A DNA stretch of 34,119 bases from WHTX01 sp038255145 (GCA_038255145.1 JBBSLP010000065.1:1-34119), one strand, 5' to 3'; shown: positions 7,826 to 16,487, counted from the first letter of the stretch. Numbers and translations: made by a program. Notes: generated from the letters alone by a model not told the origin.

Positions 7826-8566
7826 GTGCAGTGGCTCGCCATCATCGGGATCGGTGCCGCCGTGGGGTTCCTCGGCGGCCTGTTCGGCAAGGGTGGCTCT
7901 GCCATCGCCACCCCCTTGTTGGCCGCCATCGGCCTACCCGCCATCGTCGCCGTGGCCTCTCCCCTGCCCGCCACCGTGCCCGGGACCCTGGCCGCCTACC
8001 GCCGCTACCGCAGCCTGGGCATCGGCGACCCCCAGGTCATCCGCTGGACCATCGCCGTGGGCGTGCCCGCCACCGCCCTGGGCGCGCTGGCCACTCGCTG
8101 GGTCAGCGGCGAGGCCCTGGTGCTGGTCACCGACGTGCTCGTGGCCCTGATCGGCCTCAAGGTGCTCCTCTCCCCCAGCCCCATCGAGGTCGTCCGCAAC
8201 GACCTCGGCCACCGCCGACTGCGCCTGGTGCTGGTGGCGGCCGCCGTGGGCCTCGCCGCCGGGCTGCTGGCCAACGCCGGGGGCTTCCTCCTCGTGCCCC
8301 TGTACCTGGCCGTCCTCAAGCTGCCCATCAAGACGGCCCTGTCGTGCTCCCTGGCCGCCGCGTCGGTCCTGGCCATTCCCGGCACCCTGGTGCACGCCGC
8401 CCTCGGCCACATCGACTGGGCCGTGGCCGCTGTCTTCGGCCTGGCCTCCATCCCCCTGTCCAGCCTGGGGGCCCGAGCTGCCCTTCGCCTCCACCCCCAG
8501 CGGCTCGAGCGCCTCTACGGCGCCGGCCTGCTCGTCCTCGGCGCCACGCTGCTCGTCGTTCGCTGA
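7826..8566 (+). CDS. TSUP (TauE/SafE) family membrane transporter
   Basis: A 246-residue integral membrane protein of the 4-toluene sulfonate uptake/sulfite exporter family. It is almost wholly hydrophobic, with about eight predicted helices. The family glycine-rich motif GFLGGLFGKGGSAIATPLL lies in the first helix pair, and a related repeat, GLAAGLLANAGGFLLVPLYL, starts the second half. Members export or import sulfite, sulfonates or small organic acids; the substrate here cannot be read from sequence. The start is the GTG at 7826, giving MQWLAIIGIG; an ATG two bases earlier is out of frame. It is divergent from LysR, which probably regulates it, and 18 bases upstream of the PPOX gene. Confidence 0.87.
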   Translation: MQWLAIIGIGAAVGFLGGLFGKGGSAIATPLLAAIGLPAIVAVASPLPATVPGTLAAYRRYRSLGIGDPQVIRWTIAVGVPATALGALATRWVSGEALVLVTDVLVALIGLKVLLSPSPIEVVRNDLGHRRLRLVLVAAAVGLAAGLLANAGGFLLVPLYLAVLKLPIKTALSCSLAAASVLAIPGTLVHAALGHIDWAVAAVFGLASIPLSSLGARAALRLHPQRLERLYGAGLLVLGATLLVVR

Positions 8567-8584
8567 GGGGCATAGGGTCAGGCC

Positions 8585-8980
8585 ATGGGCACCCTGAGCA
8601 GCGAGAAGTACGTCAGCTTCACCACTTTCCGCCGCGACGGGACGCCCGTCTCCACCCCGGTGTGGATCGTGGACCTCGGTGACGGACGAGTCAGCTTCAC
8701 CACCGCCTCGTCGACCTGGAAGGTCAAGCGCCTCTCCCGCGACGACCGCGCCACCCTGCAGGCCGCAGACCGGCGGGGCAAGGTCAAGCCCGGCAGCACC
8801 CCGGTGCCGGGCACGGCCGAGGTCGTGCGGGGCGAGACCTTCGACCAGGTGCGCCGGGCGGCCAAGGCCAAGTACGGCCTCGCCTTCGCCGCGGCCACCA
8901 TGGTGGGCAAGGTGGCCAAGACGCTCCAGCGGGGCAGCGGCACCGACTGCGCCGTCATCATCACCCTGGAGCAGACCTGA
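8585..8980 (+). CDS. PPOX-class F420-dependent oxidoreductase, Rv2061-like
   Basis: A 131-residue split-barrel flavin/F420-binding protein. KYVSFTTFRRDGTPVSTPVWIV at the N-terminus, the KVKRLSRDDRATLQ segment and the G-T-A-E-V-V strand match the actinobacterial PPOX F420 family represented by Rv2061. Such proteins use deazaflavin F420 or flavins for hydride transfer to diverse substrates, or act as cofactor carriers. It starts 18 bases after the TSUP stop on the same strand and is probably cotranscribed with it. The length is full for the family. Specific substrate unknown. Confidence 0.87.
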   Translation: MGTLSSEKYVSFTTFRRDGTPVSTPVWIVDLGDGRVSFTTASSTWKVKRLSRDDRATLQAADRRGKVKPGSTPVPGTAEVVRGETFDQVRRAAKAKYGLAFAAATMVGKVAKTLQRGSGTDCAVIITLEQT

Positions 8981-9007
8981 GCCCACCCCGGTCGCCGGCG
9001 CAGTCGA

Positions 9008-9636
9008 TCAAGCCGTGCGTCGCTCGTCGGCCAGCAGCCGCTCGGCCACCTGGCGGGCGGCCACCGCGGCCTCGCTGCTGCGGTTGCGCTGGGCGTCCAC
9101 GACCGCACCCTCGATGAGCAGCACGAGCGTGCGGGCCATGGCCCCGGGGGCGCTCACGCCGGCGGCGTCGGCCAGGCCGGCCACGTAACGCCGGAGCTGG
9201 GCCATGTGCACCTGCGCCTGCTCCAACACGCGGGGCAGTTCCCCGCCCACCTCGGCCACCGCGTTGACGGAGGCGTTGCCATGGAACTCGGCGTCGTCGA
9301 ACTGCAGCGCCAGCACGTCGAAGAGGCGCAGGAGGCGGTCGCCGGGGTCTTCCGACGACCGGTCGACCTGCTGCCCAACCACGTCATCCACGTCACGTGG
9401 CGACGATCGAGGTAGGCGGCGATCAGGTCGTTCTTCGACGAGAAGTGCCGGTAGAAGGTGGCCTTGGCCACCCCGGCCCGCTCGATGAGCAGATCGACGC
9501 CCACGGCCCGGATGCCTCGGGCATAGAAGAGCTGGTAGGCCTGGGTGACGATGCGTTCGCGAGCCTGCGAGCCGCCGGTGAGGAAACCTTCCGCCAACTG
9601 GCGCATCCGCCGCTCGGGAGTCTCGGGCTCGACCAT
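9008..9636 (-). pseudogene. TetR-family regulator with one frameshift
   Basis: From ATG 9636 the frame gives a TetR DNA-binding domain: ARERIVTQAYQLFYARG, then VGVDLLIERAGVAKATFYRHF and SKNDLIAAYLDRR. Near 9377-9383, after WMTWLG, the frame is lost. A shifted frame then continues with RSSEDPGDRLLRLFDVLALQF through GAMARTLVLLIEGAVVDAQ to the TGA at 9008, a typical TetR C-terminal domain. The break behaves like one missing base. Total length (about 209 residues) is normal and nothing else is missing, so a sequencing or assembly error is at least as likely as true inactivation. It is convergent with the PPOX gene and divergent from the VanY-type gene. Confidence 0.8.
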
Positions 9637-9848
9637 CGCCGTGGAGTATGGCGTCGCGGTGACGTCCGTCAGCGCGCCAGCCGGCAGCTGGCCCGTCCTG
9701 AACCACCTGGTGCAGGCACGAGCGCAATGCCGATGCCCCGCCCAGGATCGGCCTGTTCAGCCGGCTGCGCGCGCTCCCAGGCACGCAGCGCGCGCTTGGG
9801 CCGGGGGTACGTCGACGGAGGTCGGCGGGCGGCTACCGTCACCGCCAG

Positions 9849-11114
9849 ATGCAGCATCTCGCACGGCGCGGGCCGTCCCGACCCGCGCTGCTCCTGCCGG
9901 ATCGCTCCCGGGTCCGCCACGGCCGTCGTTTCGTCGTCGCGGCGACGGCGGCCCTGCTGGCGACCCTCATCCCCTTAGCCGCCGGGGCCCAGGACGCCGA
10001 CCCGGCCGCCACCCGCCAGGAGCTGCGCCAACAGGCCGCGGCCAACGCCGCGGACGTCGATGCCACCCGGGCGTCCCAAGCCGAGGTCTCCGCCGCCCTG
10101 GCCGCAGTGGGTGCCGACGTGACCGGCCAGCAGGCCGTCCTCGAGGACGCCCAGCGGGTGGCTGCCGCCGCCAACGCCGGCCTCGGCGATGCCCGCCAGC
10201 GGGTGCTCGACGCGCAGGCGGCGTTGGACCAGGCGTCACGGCAACTGCGCGAGGCCGCCGTCGACGGCTACATCAACCCGCCCGAGGCCGAGCGCATGGA
10301 CCGGCTGTTCACGTCGGAGCCCGGTGAGGGCGAGGTGCGTGACGCCCTGGCCCGCACCACGGTGCGCTCCTCCACCGACGCCGTGGACCAGATGCGGGCC
10401 GCCCGCCAGGACCTGGCCCGGGCCGAGGTCGCTGCCACCGCAGCCGCCCAGGCGGCCCGGGACCGCGAGGCCGATGCCGAGGCGCAACTGGCCGAACTGC
10501 AGGCCGCGTACGACCGTCAGGCCGGGCTCGTCGCCGACGTGCAGGACCGCCTCGACCACCTGCTCAGCGAGGCCGCTGCCATCGGCGCCAAGGACGGCGA
10601 CCTCGCCGCCCAGCTCCAGGCCAGCCAGAGCGCCCTGGCCGCCCAGGTGGCCGCGCTGCCCAGCGGTGGCGGCAGCGGCAGTGCCGAACAACCCTCGGTC
10701 GTGGGCCGTCGCTCCACGGGCAGCATCGAGGTGGCGACCGTTGGGGGCATCGAGGTCAACGCCGACATCGCCGACCAGTTGGCCGACATGATGGCGGCGG
10801 CCGCAGCCGACGGGGTGTACCTGGCCGGCAGCGGCTACCGCGACCCCGACGAGCAGATCGCCCTGCGCATGCAGCACTGCGGCACCAGTGACTACGCCAT
10901 CTGGGACATGCCCTCGGGCGACTGCTCGCCGCCGGTGGCCCGCCCGGGGCGGTCCATGCACGAACAGGGCCTGGCCATCGACTTCAGCCTCGGTGGCGAC
11001 CTCATCAGGAGCCGCTACGGCTCGACGTACAGCTGGCTGGCCGACAACGCCGCCTCCTATGGCTTCTACAACCTGCCCAGCGAGCCCTGGCACTGGTCGA
11101 CCACCGGATCCTGA
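9849..11114 (+). CDS. VanY-type D,D-carboxypeptidase with long coiled coil
   Basis: A 421-residue exported peptidoglycan-processing enzyme. A basic N-terminal stretch precedes a hydrophobic signal segment (about 29-46) ending at AAGAQDA. Residues about 50-255 are Ala/Glu/Arg/Gln-rich heptads predicted to form coiled coil, then a GGGSGS linker. The last 130 residues are a VanY/LAS-peptidase domain: SGYRDPDEQIALR, then SMHEQGLAIDF (His and Asp zinc ligands) and EPWHW (third ligand). It should trim D-Ala from stem peptides at the cell wall. The coiled coil resembles those of division-associated hydrolases, so regulated activation or septal placement is plausible. The ATG lacks an obvious ribosome binding site, so a later start near the signal segment cannot be excluded. 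Confidence 0.88.
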   Translation: MQHLARRGPSRPALLLPDRSRVRHGRRFVVAATAALLATLIPLAAGAQDADPAATRQELRQQAAANAADVDATRASQAEVSAALAAVGADVTGQQAVLEDAQRVAAAANAGLGDARQRVLDAQAALDQASRQLREAAVDGYINPPEAERMDRLFTSEPGEGEVRDALARTTVRSSTDAVDQMRAARQDLARAEVAATAAAQAARDREADAEAQLAELQAAYDRQAGLVADVQDRLDHLLSEAAAIGAKDGDLAAQLQASQSALAAQVAALPSGGGSGSAEQPSVVGRRSTGSIEVATVGGIEVNADIADQLADMMAAAAADGVYLAGSGYRDPDEQIALRMQHCGTSDYAIWDMPSGDCSPPVARPGRSMHEQGLAIDFSLGGDLIRSRYGSTYSWLADNAASYGFYNLPSEPWHWSTTGS

Positions 11115-11130
11115 ACCACGCACGGCCGCT

Positions 11131-11157
11131 CCGCCCGGGCCACGTGGACCCGGGCGG
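11131..11157. terminator. Bidirectional terminator between VanY and lipoprotein 2
   Basis: CCGCCCGGG at 11131-11139 pairs perfectly with CCCGGGCGG at 11149-11157. It lies between the two convergent stop codons at 11114 and 11171. The loop itself contains the palindrome CCACGTGG. Confidence 0.65.
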
Positions 11158-11170
11158 GACGACCTCCGGT

Positions 11171-12763
11171 TCAGCAGCTGCTGGTGGCGGAGTTCCAGGC
11201 GCAGTTGGTCGACTTGCCGTTCAGGTCGACGACGTTGCCCTTGGTCTCCCACACCTGCTTGGCCGCGTTCCACTGGGTGAACACCCCGCCTTCGGCGGCG
11301 AAGGCGTCATCGTTGCCGTCGAGCTCGAAGACGATGCCGGGCTGGAAGTACGGGTTGGTCATCTGCATGGACCGCACGGCCAGGATCAGGTTCGATCGGG
11401 TCAGCCCGCCATCGAGCTGGCCGGCGATGGCGAGGGCCTGGCTCAGGGCCCAGGCGTAGTTGAACCCGTTGGAGTACGAGCTCGACGCCTTGGGGTCGAG
11501 GCCGGCACCGATCATCAGCTTGCGGGCCCAGTCGACGAAGGGCAGGTCGAACTGGCTCGGGTCGTTGGGGTCGATGAAACCGGGGTTGACCAGCCACCAG
11601 CCCTCGGCCGCCGAGCCGTCGCCGCCCACCTTCTCCTTGTTCACGTAGCCCGAACCCGTGCACACGGCCGGCTGCAGCAGGTACTTGACCTCGTCGTGCA
11701 TGCCGTTCTGGGCCGCTTCGGTCAGAGCCTGGGTGCACACCCCGGCCGCGACCATGGCGATGAACATGTCCGGCTTCTTGGCGGCCAGCGTGGTCATGGG
11801 GTCGGTCAGGGACGGGGCCTGGGGCTCGGTCGTCTCCGTCACGTACTCGACGCGGTCCTTGATGGGCGACTGGGCCAGGTAGGCCTTGAACCCGGCGTCG
11901 TAGATCTTGCCGAAGTCGTTGTTCATCACCAGGGCGGCCACCTTGACCTTGCGGTCCTTGGGGAACTCGTCCATGTGCTGCTCGAGGAACGCCCCCCACA
12001 TCACCGCTTCGGTGGTGTACGAGAGCTGCGGCGCCCCCGTGGTCCACGGGTGGTTGACCGGGTCACCGAACGCCGGGTGCCCTGACTGCATGAAGGGTTG
12101 GGGCAGGCAGCGCTGGTTGAGCTTGTCGTAGATCTTGAACACCGAGGGCGTGCCCAGGGCCCACGTCATGAACACCTTCTCCGAGTCGAGGAGCTCGTCG
12201 GTGAGGGGGATGGTGCGGGCGGGGTCGTACCCGTCGTCCTTGACGATGTAGTCGATGGTGCGGGTCTTGCCGTTGACGTCCTTGAACAGGCCGTTCTTGC
12301 TGTAGTCGGCGAACACCAGGGCGATGGTCTTCGTGGCGTTGCCATAGTCGGCCACCGCCCCCGACATGGGGATGGTGTGGCCGATCTTGATGGAGGTGTC
12401 GGTCAGACCTTCGGTGTCGGACCAACCGGCGGGGCACTTGGACAGGTCGATGGTGAAGCCGGCCGGCCCGGTCAGCGTCTTGCCGTCGGCCGACTTGCCC
12501 CATCCGTTGTCCTTGATGCGCTTGACGAGTGCGGCCCGCTGCTCGGCCCACAGCGACTCCCACTGGGCCATCGACGTGGGTGCCGGACCCGCGGTCGTGG
12601 TCGTGGCCGCGGGCGCGGGCGCTGCGGTGGTCGCGGTGGTCGCCGCCGGTCCCGCCGTCGTGGTCGCCCCGCTGGACGCCTCGTCGTCGCTGCTGCCGCA
12701 CGCCACGGCGAACAGCGACAGCGCGACGAGGCCCGCCGCGATGGCGGTGCGTGATGGCACCAT
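11171..12763 (-). CDS. LivK-like ABC substrate-binding lipoprotein (paralogue 2)
   Basis: A 530-residue solute receptor clearly paralogous to the one at 3505-5109. Both share WSDTEGLTDT, KIGHTIP/KIGQTIP, DDGYD-ARTIPL, LNQRC, GDPVNHPWTTG, TDPMTTLAA and KSTNCA, and have the same order and spacing throughout. The N-terminus has a signal peptide with lipobox FAVAC, followed by a long Ala/Thr/Pro linker (about 25-65) that would tether the domain to the membrane. Start ATG 12763 is preceded by AAGGGGGGAAG, a strong ribosome binding site. No permease or ATPase is adjacent. It is divergent from a crotonase gene, repeating the arrangement at 3.5-6 kb. Ligand unknown. Confidence 0.9.
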   Translation of the reverse strand: MVPSRTAIAAGLVALSLFAVACGSSDDEASSGATTTAGPAATTATTAAPAPAATTTTAGPAPTSMAQWESLWAEQRAALVKRIKDNGWGKSADGKTLTGPAGFTIDLSKCPAGWSDTEGLTDTSIKIGHTIPMSGAVADYGNATKTIALVFADYSKNGLFKDVNGKTRTIDYIVKDDGYDPARTIPLTDELLDSEKVFMTWALGTPSVFKIYDKLNQRCLPQPFMQSGHPAFGDPVNHPWTTGAPQLSYTTEAVMWGAFLEQHMDEFPKDRKVKVAALVMNNDFGKIYDAGFKAYLAQSPIKDRVEYVTETTEPQAPSLTDPMTTLAAKKPDMFIAMVAAGVCTQALTEAAQNGMHDEVKYLLQPAVCTGSGYVNKEKVGGDGSAAEGWWLVNPGFIDPNDPSQFDLPFVDWARKLMIGAGLDPKASSSYSNGFNYAWALSQALAIAGQLDGGLTRSNLILAVRSMQMTNPYFQPGIVFELDGNDDAFAAEGGVFTQWNAAKQVWETKGNVVDLNGKSTNCAWNSATSSC

Positions 12764-12830
12764 GTCTTCCCCCCCTTGGTCGGGGCCCCACGCGCCCTTA
12801 CCGCGGCGCGCCGCCACCCCTCGATGTGGA

Positions 12831-12859
12831 TCCGCAGCCATCCCCCCGGAGGCTGCGGA
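12831..12859. promoter_or_regulatory. 9-bp inverted repeat in the second lipoprotein/crotonase divergent region
   Basis: TCCGCAGCC at 12831-12839 is perfectly complementary to GGCTGCGGA at 12851-12859, with an 11-base loop. ACACCGC at 12905-12911 also faces GCGGTGT at 12927-12933. Either could be an operator in this 257-base divergent region; function is inferred only from symmetry and place. Confidence 0.3.
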
Positions 12860-13020
12860 GAGGGTGACGATGTGACCATCGGCACCTTCGCGGCGCATCC
12901 TGTCACACCGCCCCCACCGGCATGGCGCGGTGTCAGACTGCCCCCTGATCCGACGGGAGCGTCGATGAGACGGTCCGACGGGACCGACGACGAGCCGTCA
13001 CCAAGGAGAGAGGCGCACCG

Positions 13021-13788
13021 ATGGGGCGAGAGATGATCGAGTTGGAGCGCAAGGGGGACGTGTTCGTCCTCACCCTGGCCAACGGTGAGAACCGCTGGAA
13101 CACGACGTTGGTGCACGAGCTCGAGGCCGCCCTGGACGAGGTCGAGGCCTCCGATGGCCCCGCCGCCCTGGTCACGGCATCGGCCGACGGCAAGTTCTTC
13201 TCCAACGGGCTCGACCTGGCCTGGATCAGCTCCCGAGGCGAGCACCCCGGTGGGGACCGCAAGGTGTTCGCCGAGGAGTGCATGGCCCTCTTCGGCCGGG
13301 TCATCACCCTGCCCGTCCCGACCGTGTGCGCCGTCAACGGCCACGGCTTCGGCGCCGGGTTCATGATCGCCCTGTGCCACGACGTGCGGGTCATGCGGCG
13401 CGACCGGGGCTTCCTGTGCGCCAACGAGATCGAGCTCGGCCTGGCCATCCCCGAGCCCGAACTGGCCCTCTTCCGCCACAAGCTGCCCATCAACGCCTTC
13501 TTCGAGTCCGTGCAGCTGGCCCGACGTTGGAGCGGGCCCGACGCGCTGGCCGCCGGTGTCGTGCAGCACCTGGCCGACGACGGCGAGGTGGTCGACGTGG
13601 CCATCGAGAAGGCGGCCGGGCTGGCCCGACTGGCCGCCAAGCGCGACGCGTTCGGCTGGATGAAGGAGCACATCTACGGCGAATCGGCCGCCATCAACGG
13701 CGTCCATGGGCCGGCGTACATGTTGCGCAATTCCACCCTGTACCCCCACGGGCCCGACCCCTTCCCCAAGGCGGCACCGTCGGCGTGA
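13021..13788 (+). CDS. Enoyl-CoA hydratase/isomerase family protein (crotonase)
   Basis: A 255-residue intact crotonase-fold protein. FFSNGLDLAW and VCAVNGHGFGAGFMIALCHDVRVM form the oxyanion-hole blocks, followed by FLCANEIELGLAIPEPELALFRHKL. The sequence is closer to the delta3-delta2 enoyl-CoA isomerase branch than to classical hydratases, because NGLDL is followed by an isomerase-like region. This assignment is tentative. AAGGAG twelve bases before ATG 13021 supports the start; ATG 13033 is an alternative. It is divergent from the second lipoprotein gene and about 160 bases before the carboxylase gene. It probably acts on unsaturated acyl-CoA during fatty acid or isoprenoid breakdown. Confidence 0.87.
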   Translation: MGREMIELERKGDVFVLTLANGENRWNTTLVHELEAALDEVEASDGPAALVTASADGKFFSNGLDLAWISSRGEHPGGDRKVFAEECMALFGRVITLPVPTVCAVNGHGFGAGFMIALCHDVRVMRRDRGFLCANEIELGLAIPEPELALFRHKLPINAFFESVQLARRWSGPDALAAGVVQHLADDGEVVDVAIEKAAGLARLAAKRDAFGWMKEHIYGESAAINGVHGPAYMLRNSTLYPHGPDPFPKAAPSA

Positions 13789-13951
13789 GCCGCGGCGGGG
13801 CCGCCCGGTGACCGGCCAGGACGTGACCTCCAACACACCCGGTTCCCACTGACGCAGGTCGGACGCACGCCCTGCGCCGACGTGGGCGGCGGCGTTCGTC
13901 GACACCACCGTCAACTGGCTACCGTCACCTCGACCGAGCAGGGCTTTCTTG

Positions 13952-15439
13952 ATGGTGTGGGACGACGAGGTAGCCGAGCTCGAGCGCCGGCGGGAGATGG
14001 CCAGGCAGATGGGTGGGGCCGAATCGGTCGCCTTCCAGCACAGTCGGGGCAAGCTCACGGCGCGGGAGCGCCTGGACCTGTTGGTCGACAAGGGCTCCTT
14101 CGCCGAGTTCAGCGGGCTGATGGGCAGGTCCAGCTACGACGAGCAGGGCAACCTCCTCCACGTCACCCCCAAGGGCGAGGTCAACGGCGTGGGCAGGATC
14201 GACGGCCGCAAGGTCGTCATCACCGCCGGTGACTTCACCGTCAGGGGCGGCTCGGGTAGCGGGTCCACGGGCCAGCTGGGCGAGGAGCTGCGGGCCAACC
14301 ACCGGGCCAAGGAGTGGCAGATCCCGCTGATCCGCCTGCTCGACGCGGCCGGCGGCAGCGTGCGGGGCTTCGAGGAGCTGGGCCGCACCTACATGCCCGA
14401 CGGCAACATCTGGTCGACGGTCGACTCCCACCTGCTCAGCGAGGTGCCCGTCGTCTCCGCGGTCATGGGCTCCGTCGCCGGCCTGCCCGCGGTCAACGCG
14501 TGCATGGCCCACTGGAACGTGATGGTCGACGAGACCTCGTGCCTGTTCCCCGGCGGTCCGCCGGTGGTCAAGGCGGCCATGGGCTACGACATCACCAAGG
14601 AGGACCTGGGCGGGCCCCACATCCACACCCGCATCAGCGGCTCGGTCGACAACCTGGCCACCTCCGAGGAAGACGCCCTCGCCCAGATCCGCCGCTTCCT
14701 CTCCTACCTGCCCTCCAGCGTGTGGGACATGGCCCCCAAGGCCGAGTGCACCGACCCCGTCGACCGCATCGAGCCCGAGCTGCGCAGCCTGATCCCCCGG
14801 TCCGATCGCCGCGTGCACAACGCCCGCCGCCTGCTCGAACTGGTGCTGGACGAGGGCTCGTTCTTCGAGATCGCCCCCGACTACGGCCGCAGCCGCATCA
14901 CCGGCCTGGCCCGCCTGGGCGGCTACCCCGTGGGCGTCATGACCAACAACCCGCTGCACGGCGGTGGGGCCACCGACGTGCACAGCGGGTCCAAGGTGCT
15001 GCGCCTGCTGCAGCTGTGCAACACCTTCCACCTGCCCATCGTGTCCTTGGCCGACGAGCCCGGGTTCATGGTCGGCCTCGACTCGGAGAAGCAGGGCATC
15101 GAGCGGGCCGGCGCCCGGCTCATGACCATGACCAACCTGACCCAGATGCCGTGGATCACCATCGTGTTGCGTCGCCTCTACGGCGTGGCCGGCCAGATCC
15201 ACCACCGGCCCACGGGCATGTTCCGCCGCTACGCCTGGCCCTCGTCGAGCTGGGGCTCCATGCACATCGCCGGTGGCGCCTCAGCCGCCTACAAGCGTGA
15301 GATCGCCGACGCCGAGGTCACCGGCCAGGACATCATCGACCCCGCCGAGGCCCGCCCCCTGCTGTGCGACTTCGTCGAGGACGCCCAACGGGTCCTGTCC
15401 CGCCAGCTCGGCCCGTCGAACATCCCCTACCTGCCCTGA
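13952..15439 (+). CDS. Acyl-CoA carboxylase carboxyltransferase (beta) subunit
   Basis: A 495-residue biotin-dependent carboxyltransferase of the acetyl-/propionyl-CoA carboxylase beta family. It transfers CO2 from carboxybiotin to an acyl-CoA. Two crotonase-like halves are seen: HSRGKLTARERLDLLVDKGSF at the N-terminus, GSGSTGQLGEELR and then GGPPVVKAAMGYDITKEDLGG in the first half, and LADEPGFMVG with ERAGARLMTM and HIAGGASAAYKRE in the second. ATG 13952 is preceded by AGGG. The biotin carboxylase/BCCP partner is not in the window. Acyl specificity cannot be read reliably. It follows a crotonase and probably serves acyl-CoA catabolism or branched-chain acid metabolism. Confidence 0.9.
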   Translation: MVWDDEVAELERRREMARQMGGAESVAFQHSRGKLTARERLDLLVDKGSFAEFSGLMGRSSYDEQGNLLHVTPKGEVNGVGRIDGRKVVITAGDFTVRGGSGSGSTGQLGEELRANHRAKEWQIPLIRLLDAAGGSVRGFEELGRTYMPDGNIWSTVDSHLLSEVPVVSAVMGSVAGLPAVNACMAHWNVMVDETSCLFPGGPPVVKAAMGYDITKEDLGGPHIHTRISGSVDNLATSEEDALAQIRRFLSYLPSSVWDMAPKAECTDPVDRIEPELRSLIPRSDRRVHNARRLLELVLDEGSFFEIAPDYGRSRITGLARLGGYPVGVMTNNPLHGGGATDVHSGSKVLRLLQLCNTFHLPIVSLADEPGFMVGLDSEKQGIERAGARLMTMTNLTQMPWITIVLRRLYGVAGQIHHRPTGMFRRYAWPSSSWGSMHIAGGASAAYKREIADAEVTGQDIIDPAEARPLLCDFVEDAQRVLSRQLGPSNIPYLP

Positions 15440-15463
15440 CCGCAGAGCCCTGACATCGAGCCG

Positions 15464-15491
15464 CCGGGCGCGCTGGTGCCAACGCGCCCGG
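15464..15491. terminator. Hairpin after the carboxylase gene
   Basis: CCGGGCGCG at 15464-15472 pairs with CGCGCCCGG at 15483-15491 around a 10-base loop. It lies between the carboxylase stop and the convergent SDR gene, immediately before a GC-rich tandem repeat. Confidence 0.5.
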
Positions 15492-15519
15492 GCGGGCAGG
15501 CGGGCAGGCGGGCAGGCGG
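15491..15519. repeat. Short tandem repeat, 8-bp unit, about 3.6 copies
   Basis: GGCGGGCA occurs at 15491-15498, 15499-15506 and 15507-15514, followed by a partial copy. It lies in the gap between two convergent genes, next to a hairpin. Confidence 0.7.
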
Positions 15520-15564
15520 TCAGCACGTCCGGGCGGCCCGGCGGCCCCCGGCCGGGCCCCGCTG

Positions 15565-15583
15565 TCGAATCGACGTCGAATCG
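15565..15583. repeat. Direct repeat TCGAATCG spaced 11 bp
   Basis: TCGAATCG occurs at 15565-15572 and 15576-15583, exactly one helical turn apart, just past the SDR stop codon. The core matches the sites at 434-453 and 6732-6750. Confidence 0.45.
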
Positions 15584-15586
15584 CCG

Positions 15587-16402
15587 CTACTCGAGCTCGG
15601 GGAGGGGGGCCGCGGGCGCCGATCCCCGGGTCGAGGGCGGGGTGGCCGAGGCCGCGTTGATGCGGGCCATGCCCCCGTCCACGGCCAGGGTCTCCCCCGT
15701 CACGTAGCGGGCGGCGTCCGAGGCGAAGAAGACGATGGTGTCGGCCACGTCCTCGGCACTCCCCCAGCGCTTGAGGGCGATCTTGTCGGCCAGGTCCTCG
15801 ATGAGGCCGGGTACGGTGCGCCGGCTCTCCTCCCAGATGGCCGTGGTGATGATGCCCGGGGCGATGGAGTTCACCCGGATGCCGTGCCGTCCCCAGTCCG
15901 CGGCCAGGGCCCGGGTCATGGCGTCGACGGCCCCCTTGGTGCCGGCGTAGGCCACCCGGCCCTGGGGCCCGGCCAGCCCGGCCACCGACGAGATGTTGAT
16001 CACCGAGCCGCCACCCCGCTCGATCATGGCCGGCCCCAACCCCAGGGTCAGCATGAGCAACGAGCGCACGTTGATGGAGAAGACGGCGTCGACCTCGTCC
16101 TCGGTGAGCTTGTCGGGCATGCGCCGCATGGGGATCCCCGCGTTGTTGACGAGGATGTCCACCCCGCCGACCAGGTCCAGCACCCGATCGGCGAGGGCCG
16201 TGCCCGCCCGGGGCAGGGACAGGTCGGCCGGCACCACCACCGGGTCGTGGGTCAGCTCGGACGCCACCCGCTCGAGGTCCTCCACGGTGCGACCGCTGAG
16301 CACCACCCGGGCCCCGGCCCGGTCGAGGGCCCGGGCGGTGGCTTCGCCGATGCCCCGGCTGGCTCCGGTGACGAGTGCGGTCCGGCCCGACAGATCGATC
16401 AT
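15587..16402 (-). CDS. SDR-family NAD(P)-dependent oxidoreductase
   Basis: A 271-residue classical short-chain dehydrogenase/reductase. Cofactor motif TGASRGIG is at residues 11-18, NNAG follows the central strand, and catalytic Ser (INISSVAG) and YxxxK (YAGTK) are all present. VNSIAPGII and the C-terminal GETLAVDGGM are typical of the FabG-like branch. A short Ala/Pro/Ser-rich tail extends past the usual end. ATG 16402 is the first methionine before the Rossmann strand. It is divergent from the HAD phosphatase, starts 85 bases apart. Substrate is unknown; an acyl-CoA or alcohol intermediate is likely given the neighbours. Confidence 0.9.
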   Translation of the reverse strand: MIDLSGRTALVTGASRGIGEATARALDRAGARVVLSGRTVEDLERVASELTHDPVVVPADLSLPRAGTALADRVLDLVGGVDILVNNAGIPMRRMPDKLTEDEVDAVFSINVRSLLMLTLGLGPAMIERGGGSVINISSVAGLAGPQGRVAYAGTKGAVDAMTRALAADWGRHGIRVNSIAPGIITTAIWEESRRTVPGLIEDLADKIALKRWGSAEDVADTIVFFASDAARYVTGETLAVDGGMARINAASATPPSTRGSAPAAPLPELE

Positions 16403-16487
16403 GGGCGGGGAACCTACACAGCCGATCTGGGACCTGGGGCCGTGACCGGCGGCATGCCGACGGCCCTTCGCCCTACGATCCGCCCCC

